A stretch of DNA of 64,000 nt from an uncultured Phascolarctobacterium sp. (GTDB taxonomy: Bacteria; Bacillota; Negativicutes; Acidaminococcales; Acidaminococcaceae). This document shows, one piece after another, positions 42,419 to 50,992 of the stretch. Under the pieces are notes generated by a model. The model ran no database searches. It saw only the letters and a program-made list of their open reading frames with translations, and was not told the DNA's origin. Position 1 is the stretch's first letter; every line of letters starts with the position of its first letter. The stretch is from contig CANREP010000008.1 in NCBI GenBank assembly GCA_947629685.1, forward strand, positions 1-64,000, in the 5' to 3' direction. The position numbers and the translations under genes were made by a program.

Positions 42419-42991
42419 TTTTAACAGCATAAATCCGCCCATAATGCAGGCACCGGCAGCTCCACACTGCCGCAGCTCGGCAAACTGCTCTCCTGCCGGC
42501 GAGATTCCGCCGATAGCATAGACTGGTATATCGACCGCCTTACAGACGCTCTGCAACCAGACAAGTCCTCGTCCAGGCACTCCGGCTTTACAGTTTGTAG
42601 CGTAAATGTGCCCGGCAGTCAGATACTGCGCTCCCAAAGCAGCCGCTTCCTGCGCTTCTTCGCTGCTGTGCACGGAAGCGCCAATAAGCCTGAAAGCTCC
42701 TTTATGACGCTGAAATTTTTCCGTCTGCAGTACAGATAAAGGCAGATGGATATATCTAAAGTCCAAAGCCAAAGCAATTTGCCAGAAACTATGCAATATC
42801 AGGGGCACTTGATAAACTTCACATACTGCCGCTGCCTTTTGAGCCAGTTTCCCGTAAGCAGCGGCAGACAGGTCTTTTTCCCTCAGGATAACTGCATACG
42901 GGCAGCGCTGCCCGCTGCAGATAATTTGCAGTTGTTCTATCAGGCTGCCTGCGCACAGATGCCTGTTAGTTATTGCCAGCACTCTAAACAT
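42416..42991 (-). CDS. tenI: TenI/ThiE-family protein, likely thiazole tautomerase
   Basis: 191-residue (beta/alpha)8 protein. MFRVLAITNRHLC begins it; YLTAGHIYATNCKAGVPGRGLVWLQSV is closer to TenI (thiazole tautomerase) than to ThiE, and the end has YAIGGISPAGEQFAELRQCGAAGACIMGGFML. TenI converts the ThiG product to the thiazole carboxylate used by thiamin phosphate synthase; a ThiE role cannot be excluded. Start chosen at MFRVL because GGAG is at a good distance; it overlaps thiH by eight bases. Last gene of the thiSFGH-tenI operon. Confidence 0.8.
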   Translation of the reverse strand: MFRVLAITNRHLCAGSLIEQLQIICSGQRCPYAVILREKDLSAAAYGKLAQKAAAVCEVYQVPLILHSFWQIALALDFRYIHLPLSVLQTEKFQRHKGAFRLIGASVHSSEEAQEAAALGAQYLTAGHIYATNCKAGVPGRGLVWLQSVCKAVDIPVYAIGGISPAGEQFAELRQCGAAGACIMGGFMLLK

Positions 42992-44192
42992 AGACATACT
43001 CCGCCATGACTGGCTGCAAGCCACGTTCTTGAAGATCAGCATGAATTTCCTGCAGCGAACGTGTATCTGCTATTTCAAACTGCTCATCCCCCAAATGCTC
43101 TTTTCCATGACTGCCAATACCGGTGCTGACCCCTGCCGAAATCTTATTGGCTGCCAGCAGCATCAGATTATCACGTACACGGGCACATTCCCTGCTGGAG
43201 ACGACGATAGCAGCAAATGGCAGGAATAATCTGTAAGCGCAGACAATCTGCAGCAGCTGCCGCTCATGCACATCCAGCGGCTCAATCTTATCATTATTGA
43301 TAATGGGACGCAGACGCGGACAGGAAATACTTATTTCTGCATGGGGATACTTCCGCTGCAACAGATAGGCATGTAAGCCTGTCGCCAACGCGTCGCTGCG
43401 AAAATCATCAAGACCCAGCAGCGCCGCAAAACCAACGCCGCGCATTCCTCCCCTTAACGCTCGTTCCTGCGCGTAAAAGCGATAGGGAAAAATGCGTTTA
43501 TGCCCGGCAAGATGTAATTGTTCGTATTTAACGCTGTTATAAGTTTCCTGAAATACCGTCACATAATCTGCGCCGCAACGATGTAAATAACGATACTCAT
43601 CACTATTGACTGGATAAATTTCCAAACCTACTACCTTAAAATATTTAGCAGCCATCCGACAAGCCGCGCCAATATACTCTATATCGGACATCTTCCTGCT
43701 CTCTCCCGTCAGAAGCAGTATTTCCTGCATACCGGTAGACGCTATTGTCTGCATCTCCTGCTCCATCTGCTCGTTAGTAAGCTTGGCACGCTGAATTTTA
43801 TTATGACAGTTAAATCCACAGTAAACGCAGTAATTTTCACAATAATTTGCCAGATACAGCGGCGTAAAGATATTGACTGAATTGCCGAAATAGCGTTTTC
43901 TTTCCCGCTGCGCCGCTGCCGCTATCTCTTCCAGGCACTCGAGCGCCGCCGGTGACAGCAGCGCCTTAAAATCTTCTATACTGCGTTTGCCTTTGGCTAA
44001 CGCTCTTTTTACTTCCATAATAGTATACTGCTGCCACTGGCAATTATTTCTTGCCGCCGTTACCCGCTCCAGCAGATCCGAGTCAATAATTTCCATATCC
44101 GGCAGATACTGCATATGGTCTGTCCTGCAATTTTGCGCATATTCTTTGGCCTGGGCATCATAAATACTTGCATTGAAAAATTTATCTTCCAT
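42984..44192 (-). CDS. thiH: 2-iminoacetate synthase ThiH (tyrosine lyase)
   Basis: Radical SAM enzyme that cleaves tyrosine to dehydroglycine (2-iminoacetate) and p-cresol, supplying C2-N of the thiazole ring under anaerobic conditions. Cluster motif CENYCVYCGFNCHN within NIFTPLYLANYCENYC; further LLLTGESRKMSDIEYI, GLEIYPVNSDEY and HLAGHKRIFPYRFYAQERALRGGM. The 402 residues fit. Using ThiH rather than glycine oxidase ThiO suits an anaerobe. It is between thiG and the tenI-like gene. Confidence 0.95.
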   Translation of the reverse strand: MEDKFFNASIYDAQAKEYAQNCRTDHMQYLPDMEIIDSDLLERVTAARNNCQWQQYTIMEVKRALAKGKRSIEDFKALLSPAALECLEEIAAAAQRERKRYFGNSVNIFTPLYLANYCENYCVYCGFNCHNKIQRAKLTNEQMEQEMQTIASTGMQEILLLTGESRKMSDIEYIGAACRMAAKYFKVVGLEIYPVNSDEYRYLHRCGADYVTVFQETYNSVKYEQLHLAGHKRIFPYRFYAQERALRGGMRGVGFAALLGLDDFRSDALATGLHAYLLQRKYPHAEISISCPRLRPIINNDKIEPLDVHERQLLQIVCAYRLFLPFAAIVVSSRECARVRDNLMLLAANKISAGVSTGIGSHGKEHLGDEQFEIADTRSLQEIHADLQERGLQPVMAEYVYV

Positions 44193-44201
44193 ATGCTCCT
44201 C

Positions 44202-44969
44202 CTAATCATGCAGAAAGCCTGTCAGCGGCGAAGAAGCCCTGGCTGTATCGCAAACAGCGCCCAGTCCGGCTAAATACGCTTGCCTGCCAGCTATTACGGC
44301 TGCTTTAAACGCCGCCGCCATAAGCGGTATATCTCCAGCAGTAGCAATCGCCGTATTGAGCATTACCGCCGCCGCCCCCATCTCCATGGCTTCGCAGGCT
44401 TGTGACGGCCTGCCGATACCGGCATCCACAATAACCGGCAAATCTATTTCATCGATCAGAAGCTGAATAAACTCCTTCGTAGCCAGTCCTTTATTAGAGC
44501 CGATTGGCGCACCCAGCGGCATAATACAAGCTGCACCAGCAGCGCACATTTCCCTGGCTGCCTGCAAATCAGGATACATATAGGGCATGACGACAAAACC
44601 TTCCTGTGCCAGAATTTTTGTGGCTTTTATTGTTTCATAATTATCCGGCAGCAAATACCTGCTATCCTTAATCACCTCTATCTTGATAAAATCAGTACGG
44701 CATAACTCGCGGGCCATCCTGGCGATACGTACTGCTTCCTCCGCATTGCGGGCCCCGGAGGTATTGGGCAGCAGCACTACATTTTCCGGGATATAGTCCA
44801 GAATATTGTCTAATTGCCCGCCATTAGCACGGCGCAGGGCCAGGGTGACCATTTCAGCGCCAGCTTCTTCCACTGCAGCCTTAATCAATTTCAAAGAATA
44901 TTTTCCAGAACCTAAGATAAAACGCGACGAAAATTTTCTGCCGCCTAATTCCCAAAAATCTTCCTGCAT
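44202..44969 (-). CDS. thiG: Thiazole synthase ThiG
   Basis: Catalyses formation of the thiazole phosphate ring from DXP, dehydroglycine and ThiS-thiocarboxylate. [12 protein letters not shown] at the start, TLALRRAN, the Schiff-base lysine region [27 protein letters not shown], and the phosphate-binding [28 protein letters not shown]. 255 residues is standard. It is nine bases before thiH and six bases after thiF. Confidence 0.97.
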   Translation of the reverse strand: MQEDFWELGGRKFSSRFILGSGKYSLKLIKAAVEEAGAEMVTLALRRANGGQLDNILDYIPENVVLLPNTSGARNAEEAVRIARMARELCRTDFIKIEVIKDSRYLLPDNYETIKATKILAQEGFVVMPYMYPDLQAAREMCAAGAACIMPLGAPIGSNKGLATKEFIQLLIDEIDLPVIVDAGIGRPSQACEAMEMGAAAVMLNTAIATAGDIPLMAAAFKAAVIAGRQAYLAGLGAVCDTARASSPLTGFLHD

Positions 44970-44975
44970 AAAATA

Positions 44976-45599
44976 TCACTCCAATCCTAATATAAGCCTG
45001 CACACAGTCTGGGCCTGATGTCCGGCACAAACTGCCGCCCTCGCCGCAGTCAGCGGCATATCGGCACAGTCGCTTCGTCCGTCGCCGCAGATATACAATC
45101 TGCCGTTGAGCTTACGGGTAACAATCTCATTAGCGCTGCCCAATCCTGCCATCCCCGAAGCTGCCACTACCTTCTTATCTGTATACTTCGTCATCAGGGT
45201 ATCCACCAGCAACGCTTTGCATTCTGCTGCATCCAAAGCTTCGCAGATAATATCATCTTCGGCAAATACTTCTGCCATATTGTCGGCATTAAGGCGCAGG
45301 CAGTCTGTTTTTATCGCTGCATAAGGATTTATCCCCAGCAACTGTTCTTGCAACACCTCTGCTTTATACCTGCCGATATCGCCAAACGCGTACTGCTGCC
45401 TGTTTAAATTGCTCAGCTCCACCCTGTCATAATCAATCAAGTGCAGCCGCTCTACTCCCATCCGCACTAACATTATGGCGATATTGCTGCCAAGTCCGCC
45501 CAAACCAGCTACTGCAACGCGTGCCTGCCTCATCCTTACGGCAAATTCAGCTCCATGCCTGTCGGCGAGGCTTGTTCTAAATCCGCTAATGTCTGTCAT
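44976..45599 (-). CDS. thiF: ThiS adenylyltransferase ThiF
   Basis: Activates the ThiS C-terminus as acyl-adenylate. A Rossmann region VAVAGLGGLGSNIAIMLVRMG binds ATP; LIDYDRVELSNLNRQQYAFGDIG and ICEALDAAECKALLVD follow. At 207 residues it belongs to the short ThiF type and lacks the C-terminal extension of E. coli ThiF (about 250). It is five bases from thiS, so the acceptor and its activating enzyme are adjacent. Confidence 0.93.
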   Translation of the reverse strand: MTDISGFRTSLADRHGAEFAVRMRQARVAVAGLGGLGSNIAIMLVRMGVERLHLIDYDRVELSNLNRQQYAFGDIGRYKAEVLQEQLLGINPYAAIKTDCLRLNADNMAEVFAEDDIICEALDAAECKALLVDTLMTKYTDKKVVAASGMAGLGSANEIVTRKLNGRLYICGDGRSDCADMPLTAARAAVCAGHQAQTVCRLILGLE

Positions 45600-45604
45600 T
45601 ACAA

Positions 45605-45805
45605 TCAGCCTCCGCCTACAAAACTCACAATTTCCAGCTTATCTCCATCCTTCAGCAATATGCCTCCATAGCTTTCTCTGCTGACGATTCTGCCGTTAAG
45701 TTCCGTTACTATCCGTTCTGTCCGATAGTCTTGCTGCTGCAAAAACTCTGCAATAGACAACTGTGCAGACAAAAATACTTTTTCTCCATTGACTATGACC
45801 AGCAT
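45605..45805 (-). CDS. thiS: Sulfur carrier protein ThiS
   Basis: 66-residue ubiquitin-like protein ending in the required Gly-Gly (EIVSFVGGG); sulfur is carried as C-terminal thiocarboxylate for thiazole synthesis. N-terminal VNGEKVFLSAQLSIAEFLQQ and NGRIVSRESYGGILLKDGD are typical. AGGAGG precedes the ATG. First gene after the thiS-motif leader. Confidence 0.95.
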   Translation of the reverse strand: MLVIVNGEKVFLSAQLSIAEFLQQQDYRTERIVTELNGRIVSRESYGGILLKDGDKLEIVSFVGGG

Positions 45806-45824
45806 CTTTTTACCTCCTGTAAAA

Positions 45825-45880
45825 CAAAAAAGTCCATGAAGAATCTACACCCGTGGTGGTGTACCCCTTCATGAACTTAC
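45825..45880 (-). promoter_or_regulatory. Terminator-embedded thiS-motif (HMP-PP) riboswitch candidate
   Basis: Between promoter and thiS the minus strand forms GTTCATGAAG (45867-45876), an internal region containing TACACC and GGTGTA that pair around ACCACG, then CTTCATGGAC (45832-45841) and TTTTTT (45826-45831). The outer stem is an intrinsic terminator that contains the inner hairpin. This matches the published thiS motif, whose aptamer is embedded in the terminator and senses the thiamin precursor HMP-PP. Location before thiS supports it. The TPP riboswitch (THI box) core is not present. I compared with the family from memory, not by covariance search. Confidence 0.7.
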
Positions 45881-45932
45881 GCTCACTCTCAGTCTGCAAT
45901 ATTTTCTTTATCAGCCTGACGGCTTATTTATA

Positions 45933-45961
45933 AGTATACTTGTTTCTTATCTGCCTGTCAA
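45933..45961 (-). promoter_or_regulatory. Consensus promoter of the thi operon
   Basis: TTGACA at 45956-45961, 17 bases, TATACT at 45933-45938 on the minus strand. The transcript would begin near 45926 and first form a small AGCC/GGCT hairpin. Confidence 0.8.
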
Positions 45962-46026
45962 ACATTTCATCATCCTACATATAGTGTTTTATACTTTTTT
46001 CGATGCAAAATATTGTTATATTTTGC

Positions 46027-46054
46027 TTGACATCTCTGAAAAAACCTTTATAAT
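46027..46054 (+). promoter_or_regulatory. Promoter of the ZTP-riboswitch transcript
   Basis: TTGACA, 16 bases, TATAAT on the plus strand, 65 bases from the divergent thi promoter. Confidence 0.8.
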
Positions 46055-46076
46055 ATGAATTACAATTCAACATTCT

Positions 46077-46178
46077 GGTGCAGGACTGACGGATAAGTGG
46101 AATTGACCACATGTACTGCTCCATGAACACTGCCGACCGTCTGGGCAATCTCATTTGACCCGGATGGTTTTTGTTTTT
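46077..46178 (+). promoter_or_regulatory. ZTP (pfl-motif) riboswitch controlling the OFA transporter
   Basis: The leader has GGACTGACGG (46083-46092), hairpin GTGG/CCAC (46097-46110), and CCGACCGTCTGGGC (46133-46146), the signature 3' part of the pfl motif. The pseudoknot pairs GACGG (46088-46092) with CCGTC (46137-46141); the usual form is GGCG with CGCC, so both sides changed together here. The expression platform is the terminator at 46137-46178, which uses the same CCGTCTGGG. Ligand binding would free the gene for transcription. Expected ligand: ZTP or ZMP, a sign of low 10-formyl-THF. Confidence 0.82.
46137..46178 (+). terminator. Terminator of the ZTP riboswitch
   Basis: CCGTCTGGG (46137-46145) pairs with CCCGGATGG (46159-46167) through nine pairs including two G-T wobbles, followed by TTTTTGTTTTT. 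The left arm is also part of the riboswitch pseudoknot, so aptamer folding and termination exclude each other. Confidence 0.75.
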
Positions 46179-46218
46179 CTTCCGGTCAAAAAACTATGAA
46201 CAGAAAGAGGTTTTGATA

Positions 46219-47439
46219 ATGAAAAAAAACAAATGGCTCATCGTTCTGTCAGCTATCGGAATCCATATCTGCATAGGCAGTGTTTACGCCTGGAGCGTCC
46301 TTACTAAGCCTATTATGCAGTCAATGGGCTTTACCCTGCAGGAAACTACCTGGACTTTCTCCCTGGCCATATTGTTTCTTGGCCTTTCTGCCGGTTTCTT
46401 AGGCAGTTACGTTGAAAAGCACGGTCCGCGCCGCAGCGGCCTTGTATCTACTGTCTTTTTCGGTATCGGTATGCTGGGCACCGCCTTTGCTCTTTCCCAG
46501 CATAGCTTATCACTGATGTATCTGTTTTACGGTGTTATCGGCGGCATCGGACTGGGCACAGGTTATATAACTCCTGTTTCTACCTTGGTAAAATGGTTTC
46601 CCAATAACCGCGGCCTGGCCACCGGTCTGGCTATTATGGGCTTTGGTTTTGCCAGCCTCATTGCCGGCCCCGTCATGCAGCTGTTGATTGCTAAATACGG
46701 ACTTATCAATAATTTTATCATCCTCGGCTGTGTTTACATGGTAGTAATGACAGCTTCCTCACTGTACCTGGAGCCGCCGCAAGCCGCTCCCATAACCGAA
46801 GCTAAAGCTAAACTTGCCTCTGTGCCAGCTGCCAGTCAGTCACAGTACACTGTTAACGAAGCTATGAAAACTTGGCAGTTTTATGCTTTATGGTGGATTT
46901 TCTTTACCAATATTACCTGCGGCATCGGCTTACTTGCAGTAGCATCTCCCATGGCCCAGGAAGTCATCCACATGACGCCGCTGGCAGCAGCCTCCATGGT
47001 CGGCATTATCGGTCTGCTTAACGGTCTTGGCCGTATCGTTTGGTCCACTATTTCTGATTATATCGGCAGACGTAATACCTACATCCTGTTCTTTTTACTG
47101 GAAATAATCGCGTTCTATCTGCTCGCCAGTGTTACCGACAGCTTCCTGTTCCAAGCGCTGATTTTCCTTATCATCACTTGCTACGGCGGCGGTTTTTCCT
47201 GTATGCCGGCATATCTCAGCGATTTATTCGGTACCAAACAGCTCAGCGCCATCCACGGCCGTATCCTCACTGCCTGGGGTCTGGCTGGTATCGCCGGACC
47301 ATTGCTGCTGTCCTGGATCAAGGAAACTACTAACAGCTACTCTATCACTCTTTATTTCTTCTCCGGCTGTTTCGTACTCAGCCTGTTGATTGCGGTTATT
47401 TTGAAATTAAAAACTCAAAACGGATTAAAGAAAATTTAG
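46219..47439 (+). CDS. OFA-family major facilitator transporter (oxalate/formate antiporter type)
   Basis: MFS carrier of about 406 residues with 12 membrane segments. MKKNKWLIVLSAIGIHICIGSVYAWSVLTKP is the typical OFA start; GGIGLGTGYITPVSTLVKWFPNNRGLATGLA and the second-half GIIGLLNGLGRIVWSTISDYIGRRN are MFS loop motifs. The family includes the oxalate:formate antiporter but many members move other monocarboxylates. Start chosen at MKKNKW, after AGAGG; the upstream in-frame ATG lies in the terminator. The ZTP riboswitch suggests a link to one-carbon metabolism, for example formate import. Confidence 0.88.
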   Translation: MKKNKWLIVLSAIGIHICIGSVYAWSVLTKPIMQSMGFTLQETTWTFSLAILFLGLSAGFLGSYVEKHGPRRSGLVSTVFFGIGMLGTAFALSQHSLSLMYLFYGVIGGIGLGTGYITPVSTLVKWFPNNRGLATGLAIMGFGFASLIAGPVMQLLIAKYGLINNFIILGCVYMVVMTASSLYLEPPQAAPITEAKAKLASVPAASQSQYTVNEAMKTWQFYALWWIFFTNITCGIGLLAVASPMAQEVIHMTPLAAASMVGIIGLLNGLGRIVWSTISDYIGRRNTYILFFLLEIIAFYLLASVTDSFLFQALIFLIITCYGGGFSCMPAYLSDLFGTKQLSAIHGRILTAWGLAGIAGPLLLSWIKETTNSYSITLYFFSGCFVLSLLIAVILKLKTQNGLKKI

Positions 47440-47474
47440 TATAATATTGTAGTCATTTAATAAAAACTATATAT

Positions 47475-47513
47475 AAATGACAGATAACTTACAGTTGTCT
47501 GTCATTTATTTTT
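47475..47513 (+). terminator. Terminator of the OFA transporter gene
   Basis: AAATGACAGATAAC and GTTGTCTGTCATTT pair (one wobble) around TTACA, then TATTTTT. Confidence 0.85.
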
Positions 47514-47561
47514 ACAACCATACTTCCAAAGCAATTTTTCTGAACAACTTTCCTATATACG

Positions 47562-47596
47562 CAAAAAGCACCTGCCAAATGGCAGGTGCTTTTTTA
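47562..47596. terminator. Terminator of the rbs operon
   Basis: AAAAAGCACCTGCCA and TGGCAGGTGCTTTTT form a 15-bp perfect stem with a two-base loop; T runs on both strands. It lies about 35 bases after the rbsB stop. Confidence 0.88.
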
Positions 47597-47628
47597 GATT
47601 TACAAGTTGTCAAAGTATTATGGATAAG

Positions 47629-48543
47629 TTATTTTTTTTCAACAAGTTTTAACGGAGCAGAAACTTTAGCATCAACTTTTTCGCCTTTAGCAGCTTTTAC
47701 AGCAACTTCTACGCCCTGTTGACCCATAATGTCCGGCTGCTGAGCAATAGTAGCGGACATGGTGCCGTTTTCAACAGCTTTTACGCCGTCAGCGGTACCG
47801 TCAAAGCCAACGATAAATACTTTCTTATTAGCGCTCTTAGCAGCTTCAATAGCGCCTAAAGCCATTTCGTCATTTTGAGCGAAAATAGCCTGGATGTCAG
47901 GATTTGCCTGCAGCATGTTTTCTGCTACAGTCAAGCCTTTGCTTCTGTCAAAATCAGCAGATTGTTTAGCAACAACAGTGAGCTTCTGATCGGCTACTTT
48001 GTGGAAACCTTCGCCGCGTTCACGAGAAGCGCTGGCGCCGGGAATACCTTCCAGTTCAGCGACTTTAACTTTTTCGCCCAGTTTCTTAACGATATATTCA
48101 GCAGCCATTTCGCCGCCTTTTACGTTATCGGAAGCAACCAGAGAAGTTACTTTCCCTTCGTCAGCACTGCGGTCTAAGCAAATAACAGGAATATTTGCTT
48201 TGTTAGCAGCTTTTACAGAAGTGGAGATTGCCGCAGAGTCAACCGGGTTAACCAGCAATACGCTGATATTCTGCTGCAGCAGGTCAGCAATATCATTAGC
48301 CTGTTTAGCAGGATCGTTTTGCGCGTCAACGATTTTTACGTTAACACCCAATTCTTTGGCTTTAGCTTCTACGCCATTACGCAAAGTAACGAAGAAGGGA
48401 TTGTTCTGAGTGGAAACAGAGAAACCGATGGTAATATTTTTGCCGTCGGCAGGTTTAGCTTCTTTTTTCTCGCCACTGCTGCAGCCTACAATCATCATAG
48501 CCATAGCAACAATAGCGATCATAACCAATAAAAGTTTTTTCAT
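47629..48543 (-). CDS. rbsB: Ribose ABC transporter substrate-binding lipoprotein
   Basis: Periplasmic-binding-protein-type receptor for D-ribose. The lipobox MIVGC lies at about residues 17-21 and is followed by a Ser/Gly/Lys-rich linker. ITIGFSVSTQNNPFFVTLRNGVEAKA, VKIVDAQNDPAKQANDIADLL, VNPVDSAAISTSVKAAN, VICLDRSAD, GIPGASASRERGEGF, AQNDEMALGAIEA and FDGTADGVKAVENG are the RbsB core. 304 residues. It is last in rbsK-D-A-C-B, directly after rbsC. Confidence 0.95.
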   Translation of the reverse strand: MKKLLLVMIAIVAMAMMIVGCSSGEKKEAKPADGKNITIGFSVSTQNNPFFVTLRNGVEAKAKELGVNVKIVDAQNDPAKQANDIADLLQQNISVLLVNPVDSAAISTSVKAANKANIPVICLDRSADEGKVTSLVASDNVKGGEMAAEYIVKKLGEKVKVAELEGIPGASASRERGEGFHKVADQKLTVVAKQSADFDRSKGLTVAENMLQANPDIQAIFAQNDEMALGAIEAAKSANKKVFIVGFDGTADGVKAVENGTMSATIAQQPDIMGQQGVEVAVKAAKGEKVDAKVSAPLKLVEKK

Positions 48544-48558
48544 TAGATGAAATTCCTC

Positions 48559-49488
48559 CTAAGATTTTTTGCGGTCCATAAGAACAGCAAGCAAAATAAC
48601 TATACCTTTGACAACTTGTTGATAAAAGCTGGATACATTAAGGATATTCAGACCATTATTCAAAGTACCGATAATAAGCGCGCCGACCAGGGTGCCAACA
48701 ATACGTCCTTTGCCGCCGGAAAGGCTGGTACCGCCCAATACTACGGCAGCAATGGCGTCAAGTTCATAACCTGTACCGGCTGTAGGCTGAGCGCTGTTCA
48801 GACGGCTGGTCAAAATAGCGCCGGCCATACCGCACAGCATACCAGTAATAGTATAAGCAAAAATCTTGATTCTATTAATCTTGATACCGGCAATATAAGA
48901 AACCTTTTCATTGCCGCCGACAGCATAAGTCTTACGTCCCAAAGGAGTCTTATGCAGGATGAAGTACAGAATGCCGAACATAATCAGCATCATCACCGCA
49001 GGTACCGGCAGTTCCAGGAAATAACCTTGACCAAAGTTCAGAAAAGCTTCATTTTCAGTAAGGCCGCTGATAGGATTTCCGTTGGTATAAACCAGAGTCA
49101 TACCTCTGAAAATAGTCATAGTAGCTAAAGTGGCTATAAAAGGCGCAACCTTGCCGTAGGTGATTACCAGGCCGTTAACGGCACCAAGCGCAGCGCCGAT
49201 CAGGCAGGCAAGTACGATACCCAGAATAGGATCTAAACCACCGACGATAAAACTTCCCATAAGAGCGCTGGATAAAGCCAAGATACTGCCCACAGACAGG
49301 TCGATGCCGCCGGTCAGAATAACAAAAGTCATACCGAAAGAAATAAGCGCGTTAATGGATACCTGACGCAGCAGGTTTTTCAGGTTGCCAGGATCAATAA
49401 AGCTGCTGTTCAGGCAGGCAATAACAACAAATAACACCACCAATCCGATTAGTGAACCGGATTTTTTTATTATAGCTTTCACATCCAT
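48559..49488 (-). CDS. rbsC: Ribose ABC transporter permease
   Basis: Integral membrane permease of 309 residues with about eight to ten hydrophobic segments. NLLRQVSINALISFGMTFVILTGGIDLSVGSILALSSAL is the family start and the loop YAVGGNEKVSYIAGIKINRIKIFAY is the ATPase-contact region; VLGGTSLSGGKGRIVGTLVGAL follows. It lies six bases after rbsA. Confidence 0.95.
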   Translation of the reverse strand: MDVKAIIKKSGSLIGLVVLFVVIACLNSSFIDPGNLKNLLRQVSINALISFGMTFVILTGGIDLSVGSILALSSALMGSFIVGGLDPILGIVLACLIGAALGAVNGLVITYGKVAPFIATLATMTIFRGMTLVYTNGNPISGLTENEAFLNFGQGYFLELPVPAVMMLIMFGILYFILHKTPLGRKTYAVGGNEKVSYIAGIKINRIKIFAYTITGMLCGMAGAILTSRLNSAQPTAGTGYELDAIAAVVLGGTSLSGGKGRIVGTLVGALIIGTLNNGLNILNVSSFYQQVVKGIVILLAVLMDRKKS

Positions 49489-49494
49489 TATAAA

Positions 49495-50976
49495 TTACAA
49501 ACCTCCCGTTGCAAGTGACATAATTTTTTCCTGAGTTGCTTCACTGCTCATCAGCTCTCCAGCAATCTTACCTTCATGGATAACCAGGATACGGTCGCTC
49601 ATCCCCAAGACCTCAGGCAATTCGGAAGAAACCATGATGATGGATACCCCGCTGGCTGTCAGTTCATTCATCAACTCATAGATATCTCTTTTCGCACCTA
49701 CGTCGATACCGCGGGTAGGCTCATCCATAATGATGACATCAGGATTCATCCCGACCCATTTGGCAATAACTACCTTCTGCTGATTACCGCCGGACAGCGC
49801 ACCAGCTTCCAAATCCAGCGTATGCGCCTTGACGCCCAGCTTATCAGCCAGGCCATGCGAAAATTCATTCACCCGCTTATAATCTATGATGCTCTTTCTG
49901 GCAAACTCATCTATACTCGGCAAAGCAATATTGCGCATGATAGAAAAATCAAGAATCAGGCCTTCCGTCTTTCTGTTTTCGGTAATGAAGCCGAAGCCCG
50001 CCTTAATAGCATCTTCCGGCTTTTCAATCTTCAATTTCTGCCCTTTAAAGAAAACCTCGCCGCTTTCGCATTTGTCCACACCGAAGATGGCACGCATGAT
50101 TTCTGTCCTGCCGCTGCCCATCAATCCGGCGATACCGAGGATCTCACCTTTTTTCAGATTGAAGTTGACATCATGGAAAACACCGGGCTGGTTAAAGTTT
50201 TTAACTTCCATAATTATTTCTCCCGGCAGATTACGCCGTTCAGGATAAAATTCCGTTATAGAACGGCCAACCATATCGCGGACAATTTCATCAAGACCAT
50301 ATTCGTTCACAGGCCTGGTATCTACGGAAATACCGTCTCGCATTACGGTAATCACATCGCAGTTATTAAATACCTCTTCCATACGGTGTGAGATATAAAC
50401 CATGGCTACACCGCGTTTTTTCAGTGATTTCATAACCTCAAACAGTTTTTCTGTTTCGCGGTCAGTAAGAGCCGCGGTAGGCTCGTCCATAATTACTACC
50501 TTGGCATCCAGCAACAGGTTGCGGACAATCTCCGTCATTTGCTGCTGTCCCACGGAACACTCGCCTGCTTCCATGTCCAAAGGCAGCTCGATATGTATTT
50601 CCCGGCATTTTTCTTCAGCAATCTGACGCATCTTCTGAAAATCCAACATACCAAACTTATTGGTAATACTGTGCATCAAAAATAGATTCTCCAGTATGGA
50701 AAGATTAGGCCAGATATTTAGTTCCTGATGGATAAAGGCAATACCGTATTTTTCCGCATCAACCGGGTTTTTAAAGTGCATTTCCTGCCCGTCAACAAAA
50801 ACTGAGCCTTTATCCTGTTTATGCAAACCCGTCAGTATATTCATCAACGTAGATTTACCGGCGCCATTTTCTCCCATCAAAGCATGTACTTCGCCGCTTT
50901 TCAGTTTTAAATTGACACCCTTTAAAACTTCATTGCTGCCAAAAGCTTTATGGATATTTCTTAATTCAATCTCCAT
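49495..50976 (-). CDS. rbsA: Ribose ABC transporter ATPase (two ABC domains)
   Basis: 493-residue sugar-type ATPase with two ABC cassettes. First: Walker A MGENGAGKSTLMNILTG, signature CSVGQQQMTEI, Walker B VVIMDEPTAALTD. Second: GLMGSGRTEIMRA (degenerate Walker A), SGGNQQKVVIAKW, DVIIMDEPTRGIDVG. The degenerate second site is typical of RbsA/MglA. 16 bases after rbsD. Confidence 0.96.
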   Translation of the reverse strand: MEIELRNIHKAFGSNEVLKGVNLKLKSGEVHALMGENGAGKSTLMNILTGLHKQDKGSVFVDGQEMHFKNPVDAEKYGIAFIHQELNIWPNLSILENLFLMHSITNKFGMLDFQKMRQIAEEKCREIHIELPLDMEAGECSVGQQQMTEIVRNLLLDAKVVIMDEPTAALTDRETEKLFEVMKSLKKRGVAMVYISHRMEEVFNNCDVITVMRDGISVDTRPVNEYGLDEIVRDMVGRSITEFYPERRNLPGEIIMEVKNFNQPGVFHDVNFNLKKGEILGIAGLMGSGRTEIMRAIFGVDKCESGEVFFKGQKLKIEKPEDAIKAGFGFITENRKTEGLILDFSIMRNIALPSIDEFARKSIIDYKRVNEFSHGLADKLGVKAHTLDLEAGALSGGNQQKVVIAKWVGMNPDVIIMDEPTRGIDVGAKRDIYELMNELTASGVSIIMVSSELPEVLGMSDRILVIHEGKIAGELMSSEATQEKIMSLATGGL

Positions 50977-50992
50977 GTTGGTTCCTGCCTTA

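Noticed and set aside
45881-45925. TPP riboswitch (THI box) before thiS, because of a CTGAGA on the minus strand
   Set aside because: The rest of the THI-box core (ACCTGAT and the GAxAATxCC region) is missing; the terminator-embedded hairpin fits the thiS motif better.
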